Shown one piece after another: positions 6,884 to 11,124 of a stretch of DNA of 11,124 nt. The translations under genes and the position numbers were made by a program. The notes below the pieces were generated by a model. It did not search any database, had not been told where the DNA came from, and worked only from the letters and a program-made list of their open reading frames with translations. The stretch is from SIG440 sp045578305 (lineage in GTDB: Bacteria; Bacillota; Clostridia; Monoglobales; Monoglobaceae). The stretch's first letter is position 1. Every line of letters starts with the position of its first letter. Where the stretch lies: the NCBI GenBank assembly GCA_045578305.1, contig JAZNKA010000001.1, positions 1-11,124 of the forward strand, written 5' to 3'.

Positions 6884-7699
6884 GTGCTTAAGGACATTAC
6901 ATTGGGTCAGTACTTTCCGGGAAAGTCGTTTATACACAAATTGGACCCAAGAACAAAAATTTTGTGTGCGATAATATATATAGCAGTGATATTCTGCATC
7001 AAAAGCTTTTTGGGGTATTTTGTACTTTTTGCCTTTACAGCTTTGATTGTAGCGCTCTCTAAAATCCCTGTCAGGTTTATCCTCAAAGGACTTAAACCTA
7101 TAATGATGTTTGTGGCAATAACCGCACTTTTTAATCTTCTTTTGACTGACGGAAGAATTTTGTGGAAATGGGGATTTCTTAAAATAACATACGAGGGTCT
7201 GACCCAGGCAGTTTATATGGTTTTGAGGCTGTTTTTCCTTGTTTTCGGGACATCCATTCTTACTCTTACAACCTCGCCGATTGCACTTACCGATGGCATA
7301 GAAAGGCTTCTTTCGCCACTTAAAAAAATTGGTGTGCCGGCGCATGAGTTTGCCATGATGATGACAATTGCACTAAGGTTTGTCCCGACACTTCTTGAAG
7401 AAACTGACAAGATAATAAAAGCACAGACAGCAAGGGGTGCAGATTTTGAAAGTGGAAACATAATAAACCGTGCAAAGGCAATGATACCGATACTTATACC
7501 GCTTTTTATAAGTGCGTTCAGGCGTGCAGATGATCTGGCCACTGCGATGGAGTGCAGATGTTATCGCGGTGGTGGAAACAGGACAAGACTTCGCGAACTT
7601 AAACTTGGTTATCGTGACGGTATTTGTTGGTTTGCGTTTTTGATGTTCTCTGCACTTATATTGCTTGCAAATTATTTTCAGGTGAGTGGCTTGTTATGA
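6884..7699 (+). CDS. ecfT: Energy-coupling factor transporter transmembrane protein EcfT
   Basis: Membrane scaffold of the ECF importer that links the ATPase dimer to the substrate-binding S subunit. The 271-residue product starts with the family hallmark DITLGQYFPGKSFIHKLDPRTK. Hydrophobic segments lie at about 26-40, 43-59, 73-88, 105-130 and 246-265, with further membrane-associated helices between. Two arginine-containing coupling motifs in the cytoplasmic helices are visible: ARGADF (183-188) and, in place of the usual ARG-type motif, ECRCYRGG (223-230, with R225). These contact EcfA1 and EcfA2. The GTG start at 6884 is preceded by GAGGTGA, which spans the ecfA2 stop. Its stop overlaps the truA start by 4 bases (ATGA). 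No S subunit is encoded nearby, so this module probably serves S subunits encoded elsewhere, the group II arrangement. Confidence 0.95.
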   Translation: MLKDITLGQYFPGKSFIHKLDPRTKILCAIIYIAVIFCIKSFLGYFVLFAFTALIVALSKIPVRFILKGLKPIMMFVAITALFNLLLTDGRILWKWGFLKITYEGLTQAVYMVLRLFFLVFGTSILTLTTSPIALTDGIERLLSPLKKIGVPAHEFAMMMTIALRFVPTLLEETDKIIKAQTARGADFESGNIINRAKAMIPILIPLFISAFRRADDLATAMECRCYRGGGNRTRLRELKLGYRDGICWFAFLMFSALILLANYFQVSGLL

Positions 7700-8442
7700 A
7701 AAATATAGCAGTAAAAATTATGTATGATGGCGCTATGTATCATGGCTGGCAGTTTCAAAACAACGGCATAACCGTTCAGGAAAGAATAGAAACAGTTCTT
7801 TCAGAGATTATGGGCCAAAAAGTTTCGGTCACCGGTTGCAGCCGTACCGATGCCGGAGTTCACGCGCTGGAATATGTTTTCAACTTTAAAAGTGACACAA
7901 AAATACCGGTAGAAAGACTGCCGTATGCCATAAACAATCATCTTACAGAGGATTCAATATCCGCGACTGCTGCTTGGTACGAGGCTGATGATTTCAATGC
8001 GAGGTTTTCGTGTGTTGGCAAAAGATATATATACAAAATATGGAATTCGACTATTCAAAACCCATTTACCTCGAAGCACACATGGTTTGTTCCGTATAAT
8101 CTGGATATAGAAAAAATGAAGCTTGCGGCAAATGACTTTTGCGGAACTTATGATTTTTCAGCTTTTATGGCGTCAGGAGGGTCGCAAAAAACTACCATCA
8201 GGACAATACGTGCCTGCGAGGTAAAGCAAAGCCTTGAGTGGAACGAACAAATTGAAATCGAGGTCGAGGCTGATGCATTTCTTTACAATATGGTAAGGAT
8301 TATTGCAGGAACTTTGGTTGAGGTTGGTGTCGGAAGAATTCCTGAGGACAGCGTCAAAGATATAATTGAAAGCTGTGACAGACGGCGCGCGGGAATGACC
8401 GCACCGCCCGAAGGATTGTTTTTAAAAAAGATTTTTTATTAA
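7696..8442 (+). CDS. truA: tRNA pseudouridine(38-40) synthase TruA
   Basis: Converts uridines 38-40 in the anticodon stem-loop of tRNAs to pseudouridine. The 248-residue length is normal for TruA. The N terminus MKNIAVKIMYDGAMYHGWQFQ is the standard first strand, and the catalytic aspartate is D52 in GCSRTDAGVHAL. Other TruA landmarks include FNARFSCVGKRYIYKIW, the FMASGG...TTIRTI loop, the FLYNMVRIIAGTLVEVG helix near the C terminus, and the terminal APPEGLFLKKIFY. The frame is open further upstream (to 7624), but ATG 7696 matches the conserved N terminus and has AGGTGA (7680-7685) 10 bases before it. The start overlaps the ecfT stop as ATGA, so translation is coupled. The ecfA1-ecfA2-ecfT-truA order is common in Bacillota, where the link is positional rather than functional as far as is known. 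Confidence 0.97.
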   Translation: MKNIAVKIMYDGAMYHGWQFQNNGITVQERIETVLSEIMGQKVSVTGCSRTDAGVHALEYVFNFKSDTKIPVERLPYAINNHLTEDSISATAAWYEADDFNARFSCVGKRYIYKIWNSTIQNPFTSKHTWFVPYNLDIEKMKLAANDFCGTYDFSAFMASGGSQKTTIRTIRACEVKQSLEWNEQIEIEVEADAFLYNMVRIIAGTLVEVGVGRIPEDSVKDIIESCDRRRAGMTAPPEGLFLKKIFY

Positions 8443-8478
8443 GAGCAATGCTAAAAAATTTGCTTTGGAGAGATAGAA

Positions 8479-9576
8479 ATGAAAGTAAATATCAAACAGG
8501 CATTTAACAAAAAAAGAATATTGGCAAGCATCCTGATTCTTGTGGTGATTTTGATTATGGTAATATCAAATCCCGAAATAAAGGATTTCTTTTCAAAAAC
8601 CGGGGCGCTCAGACTGAATTTTCAGACAGGTGTCGAGTATGATATTGTTGATTACGGCAAGGAAGTTCTTTTGGTAAACAACGAGGGTATATTTGCAATT
8701 GACAAATCAGGCCGCGAAGCGTGGACAATTGTCTCTTCGGCAACATCGCCCTTTGTCCGTATATCAGGGAAATATATTATGCTTGCAGATATAAATGGCA
8801 AAGAGGTAAAGACCTTCAAAAAGGAAAAAACAGTTGCTCAAATAAAAACAGAGAATGAAATATTGACCGCAAAAGTGAATAATAATGGTTATATAGCAGT
8901 TGCAACCGACGAGCTTGGTTTTAAGGGGATGGTTGCGCTTTATGACAAAGGCGGAAACGAGCTTTTCAAATGGCACAGCGGAAGTGGATACATAGGGGAT
9001 ATTGATGTTTCACCAAACAACAAACTTGCGGCAGCTCAGGTTATGACAGACAAGGAGGAACTTTACAGCAAAATTCTGCTGATAAATCCGTCTTCCCAAA
9101 AAGAACCCGAATGTATTGCCGAGGTGCCGGGCATTGTTGTAAAACTTGGATTTAATGATGATGGCTCGATTATTGCTCTTACTGAAAAGGGCCTGTATGG
9201 ATACAAACGTTCCGGAAAGCAAAAATTTGAAGTCGATTTTGGTGGCAGAAATTTGCTTAAGGTAAATCTTGAAAATAAAAACAATTTGGTTCTCGCTTTT
9301 GACAGCGGACTCAACAGTACTGTTTTGGAAAGCTATTCATCCGACGGAAAGCTCAGAGGAAGTTTTGACTGCGGAAGCGAGGTTCGTGCGATTGATGTGA
9401 ACGGCGAATGTATAGTGGCGGCAACGCACGATAATCTTGTAAGAATCAGTCCCAAAGGCAAGCTTAAGCAGGAAATTAAGGCAAGTAAAGATGTCAAAGC
9501 AGTAAAAATTTTTGACGGACGCAGCAAGTTGTTGTCGCTTGGTGACAACAGTGCAGAAATTATCGACATAAAATAA
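8479..9576 (+). CDS. Membrane-anchored beta-propeller-like protein (DUF5711-like)
   Basis: The 365-residue product has a short basic cytoplasmic end (KKR at 11-13), one transmembrane helix (about 14-30) and a roughly 330-residue outer domain: a type II, N-in/C-out anchor. The outer domain is built of repeated short beta units with a hydrophobic-strand, turn, Gly/Asp-rich pattern, for example LLVNNEGIFAIDKSGREAW, YIAVATDELGFKGMVALYDKGGNELFKW, IIALTEKGLYGYKRSGKQKFEVDFG and CIVAATHDNLVRISPKGKLKQEI. This is the look of a WD40/PQQ-like propeller, and the architecture agrees with the uncharacterised DUF5711 family of Clostridia. I see no catalytic motif. ATG 8479 follows GGAGAG at a normal distance. 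It lies after the largest gap in the window (36 bases) and 17 bases before the CvpA gene. A binding or scaffold role at the cell surface is inference. The family name is given from recall and was not searched. Confidence 0.75.
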   Translation: MKVNIKQAFNKKRILASILILVVILIMVISNPEIKDFFSKTGALRLNFQTGVEYDIVDYGKEVLLVNNEGIFAIDKSGREAWTIVSSATSPFVRISGKYIMLADINGKEVKTFKKEKTVAQIKTENEILTAKVNNNGYIAVATDELGFKGMVALYDKGGNELFKWHSGSGYIGDIDVSPNNKLAAAQVMTDKEELYSKILLINPSSQKEPECIAEVPGIVVKLGFNDDGSIIALTEKGLYGYKRSGKQKFEVDFGGRNLLKVNLENKNNLVLAFDSGLNSTVLESYSSDGKLRGSFDCGSEVRAIDVNGECIVAATHDNLVRISPKGKLKQEIKASKDVKAVKIFDGRSKLLSLGDNSAEIIDIK

Positions 9577-9580
9577 TCTT

Positions 9581-9587
9581 GGGAGGA
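9581..9587 (+). promoter_or_regulatory. Ribosome binding site deciding the CvpA-family start
   Basis: GGGAGGA ends 6 bases before ATG 9594. An upstream in-frame TTG at 9579 precedes this site and cannot be served by it. Confidence 0.8.
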
Positions 9588-9593
9588 CTTTGT

Positions 9594-10214
9594 ATGCTGG
9601 CAGATATTTGTGTTTTGGCTGTTGTTGTATTTTTTGTATATTCTGGTTACAAAGCAGGACTTATGCGGTCGTTTGTCAAAATCGCATCGTATATTGTTTC
9701 GATTGTAATTTCGTTTTTTCTTTATCCGGTTATTTCGGACCTGCTTGTCAAAACTCCGATTTTTGAAAAACTTGTCGAGGTGATTGAAAAAAAGTATCAG
9801 CTAAATCCGCTTATTGATGTGCCCACAGATACCTTTGGGGTTTTGTCAAATTACATAGGCAAAGGCGTTCAGGCTGCAACTGAAGGCTTTGCTCAGGCTA
9901 TTGCAGTGCTTTTGGTTAATATACTGGCGTTTGTTATAGTCCTTATTTTAAGCAAAGTAATAATCCGCATTGTTGGCAGTCTTTTTAATATTTTCACCAA
10001 GCTTCCGGTTATAAAGCAATGTAACCGTCTTGGTGGGGCTGTCCTTGGCGGAATGATGGGTGTGCTGGTGCTTTATCTTGTATGTGCCGTACTCTTTTTG
10101 TTCTCACCGATTGACCCGCACAGCAAAATTGCTCTTGAAATTGAAAATTCGACATTTGCATCCGAAATATATCATAATAATTTTGTTTTAAACTTTATCG
10201 GGAAGGGGAAATAG
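9594..10214 (+). CDS. CvpA family membrane protein
   Basis: Polytopic inner-membrane protein of 206 residues in the CvpA (colicin V production protein) family. Family members are linked to envelope integrity in Proteobacteria, but the molecular activity is unknown. Four hydrophobic segments are visible at about 3-20, 28-47, 100-127 and 147-170. The first carries the family-type start DICVLAVVVFFVYSGYKAGLMRS, and the later CNRLGGAVLGGMMGVL (143-158) corresponds to the conserved NRLGG..G motif. Between segments 2 and 3 lies a polar stretch of about 50 residues, and the last 35 residues are soluble. The strong GGGAGGA site 6 bases before ATG 9594 fixes the start. It follows the anchored propeller gene by 17 bases and precedes rho by 6, so it is probably co-transcribed with both. 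Pairing with the propeller protein suggests, but does not show, a joint envelope complex. Confidence 0.88.
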   Translation: MLADICVLAVVVFFVYSGYKAGLMRSFVKIASYIVSIVISFFLYPVISDLLVKTPIFEKLVEVIEKKYQLNPLIDVPTDTFGVLSNYIGKGVQAATEGFAQAIAVLLVNILAFVIVLILSKVIIRIVGSLFNIFTKLPVIKQCNRLGGAVLGGMMGVLVLYLVCAVLFLFSPIDPHSKIALEIENSTFASEIYHNNFVLNFIGKGK

Positions 10215-10220
10215 GCATAA

Positions 10221-11124
10221 ATGGAAACTACAGAATTAAAAACCCTAAAGCTGAAGGAATTACAAACTCTTGCAACCGAAATCGGATTAAAAAAGATTTC
10301 GGGTATGAAAAAAAGTGAGCTTATTGAAGCAATAAAAGAGGAAAAAGACTTGCAAAACGAACGAACAAATGAGGACACAGAAAGTGACTTGCAGGAAACT
10401 ACCGTTTATTCGGACCCGGTAAGGCGCACCAATTTGATGAGCGGTGTGCTTGAGGTTATGGCGGATGGTTATGGATTTTTAAGATGTGACAATTATCAGT
10501 CAGGCGAAAATGATGTGTATGTTTCGTCAAACCAAATCCGCAGGTTTAATTTAAAAACGGGGGACTTTATTGTCGGAAATGCGCGTATGCAGCACGAGGG
10601 CGAACGCTATCAGGCGCTTCTTTATGTCCAGACGGTAAACGGTGACAAGGTGGATGTTTCGATAAGGCGAAAGTCTTTTGATGACCTGACCCCTATTTAT
10701 CCAAACGAAAGACTGATGCTTGAACGGGGGAAAACGGATTATTCCACAAGACTTATCGACCTTGTGGCACCAATCGGCAAGGGCCAAAGAGGTATAATTG
10801 TAGCACCTCCAAAAACAGGAAAGACAACTCTTCTTAAAAGCATTGCGAACAGCATAACCGAAAACAATCCCAATGTACATCTTATTATGCTTTTGATTGA
10901 CGAAAGACCTGAGGAAGTTACTGATATGCAGCGCAGCGTCAAGGGCGATGTGATTTATTCGACATTTGACGAAGAACCGTCAAACCATGCAAAGGTGGCA
11001 GAAATCGTACTTGAAAGGGCTAAACGCCTTGTTGAGCACAAGCAGGATGTTGTTATTCTGCTTGACAGCCTGACAAGACTTTCAAGGGCTTACAATTTGA
11101 TTGTTCAGCCGTCGGGAAGGACTT
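10221..11124 (+). CDS. rho: Transcription termination factor Rho, 3' end outside window
   Basis: Hexameric RNA helicase/ATPase that ends transcription at untranslated RNA. The frame is open from ATG 10221 to the window edge: 301 complete codons, about three quarters of a normal Rho. An N-terminal Rho_N helical domain (about 7-41, LKLKELQTLATEIGLKKISG) is followed by a short acidic linker (about 42-68). The cold-shock-like RNA-binding domain (about 73-150) has GYGFLR and NDVYVSSNQIRRFNLKTGD. The ATPase core follows: P-loop APPKTGKTT (195-203), catalytic glutamate E228 in LLIDERPEEVTDM, and Walker B LLDSLTRLSRAYN (280-292). P-loop K198/K201, E228, D282 and R286 all fall 17 residues after E. coli K181/K184, E211, D265 and R269, so the core has no insertion. 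The linker is short and lacks the long insertion seen in some actinobacterial or clostridial Rho proteins. AAGGGGAA at 10203-10210, inside the end of the CvpA gene, is the likely ribosome binding site. Confidence 0.96.
   Translation, partial: METTELKTLKLKELQTLATEIGLKKISGMKKSELIEAIKEEKDLQNERTNEDTESDLQETTVYSDPVRRTNLMSGVLEVMADGYGFLRCDNYQSGENDVYVSSNQIRRFNLKTGDFIVGNARMQHEGERYQALLYVQTVNGDKVDVSIRRKSFDDLTPIYPNERLMLERGKTDYSTRLIDLVAPIGKGQRGIIVAPPKTGKTTLLKSIANSITENNPNVHLIMLLIDERPEEVTDMQRSVKGDVIYSTFDEEPSNHAKVAEIVLERAKRLVEHKQDVVILLDSLTRLSRAYNLIVQPSGRT

Noticed and set aside
6803..7345. Long open frame on the - strand (180 codons) opposite ecfA2 and ecfT
   Set aside because: The product is Lys/Cys/Tyr-rich low-quality sequence without a fold signature, wholly antisense to two secure genes.
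5145..7699. ECF genes as a dedicated cobalt or nickel importer (cbi/nik type)
   Set aside because: No S-component or CbiM/CbiN-like gene is adjacent, and the two distinct ATPases plus truA fit the shared group II module instead.
8442..8466. Imperfect inverted repeat after truA (AAGAGCAA pairing with TTGCTTT), possible intrinsic terminator
   Set aside because: The stem is about 7 pairs, one of them G-U and mostly A-T, around an 11-base loop. It is followed by GGAGAG instead of a U tract. It is too weak to call a terminator and overlaps the next gene's ribosome binding region.
1..11124. Search for defence, phage, transposon, CRISPR, tRNA or riboswitch features
   Set aside because: Every segment is accounted for by housekeeping or envelope genes. 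I saw no repeats with regular spacing, integrase or transposase motifs, cloverleaf-like sequence, or leader space long enough for a riboswitch.

Overview
The window is a chromosomal segment of a low-to-moderate GC member of the Bacillota, most likely class Clostridia. I infer this from the family mix: an ECF transporter module joined to truA, a CtpA-type protease with a C-terminal peptidoglycan-binding domain, a DUF5711-like anchored propeller beside a CvpA-family protein, and an Mrp ATPase with an N-terminal cysteine cluster. AAGGGGA and AGGTGA ribosome binding sites and GTG/TTG starts also fit. Genus cannot be fixed from the sequence alone.

Layout: twelve genes, all on the + strand, cover nearly the whole window. 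From left to right they are argS (5' end missing), a small secreted protein of unknown function, a carboxyl-terminal processing protease, an Mrp/NBP35-type ATPase, a class I SAM-dependent methyltransferase, ecfA1, ecfA2, ecfT, truA, a DUF5711-like membrane-anchored propeller, a CvpA-family membrane protein, and rho (3' end missing). The largest gap is 36 bases, between truA and the propeller gene. The others are 22 bases or less, and ecfA1/ecfA2 (8 bases) and ecfT/truA (4 bases) overlap. I see no RNA genes, mobile elements, CRISPR arrays, long repeats or clear intrinsic terminators.

How the genes relate: ecfA1-ecfA2-ecfT form the energising half of a vitamin/metal ECF importer. No substrate-binding S subunit is present, so this looks like the shared (group II) type. 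The small secreted protein, the protease, the propeller and the CvpA protein all point to the cell envelope. argS, truA, the methyltransferase, mrp and rho are translation, RNA, Fe-S and transcription housekeeping functions. The tight spacing suggests one or a few long transcripts.

I found no convincing new system (no defence, phage or biosynthetic cluster). The points most worth following are the unknown secreted protein in front of the protease, the propeller/CvpA pair in front of rho, and the placement of the ECF-truA block. Several start codons were moved from the longest possible frame to a downstream codon because of ribosome binding site placement.
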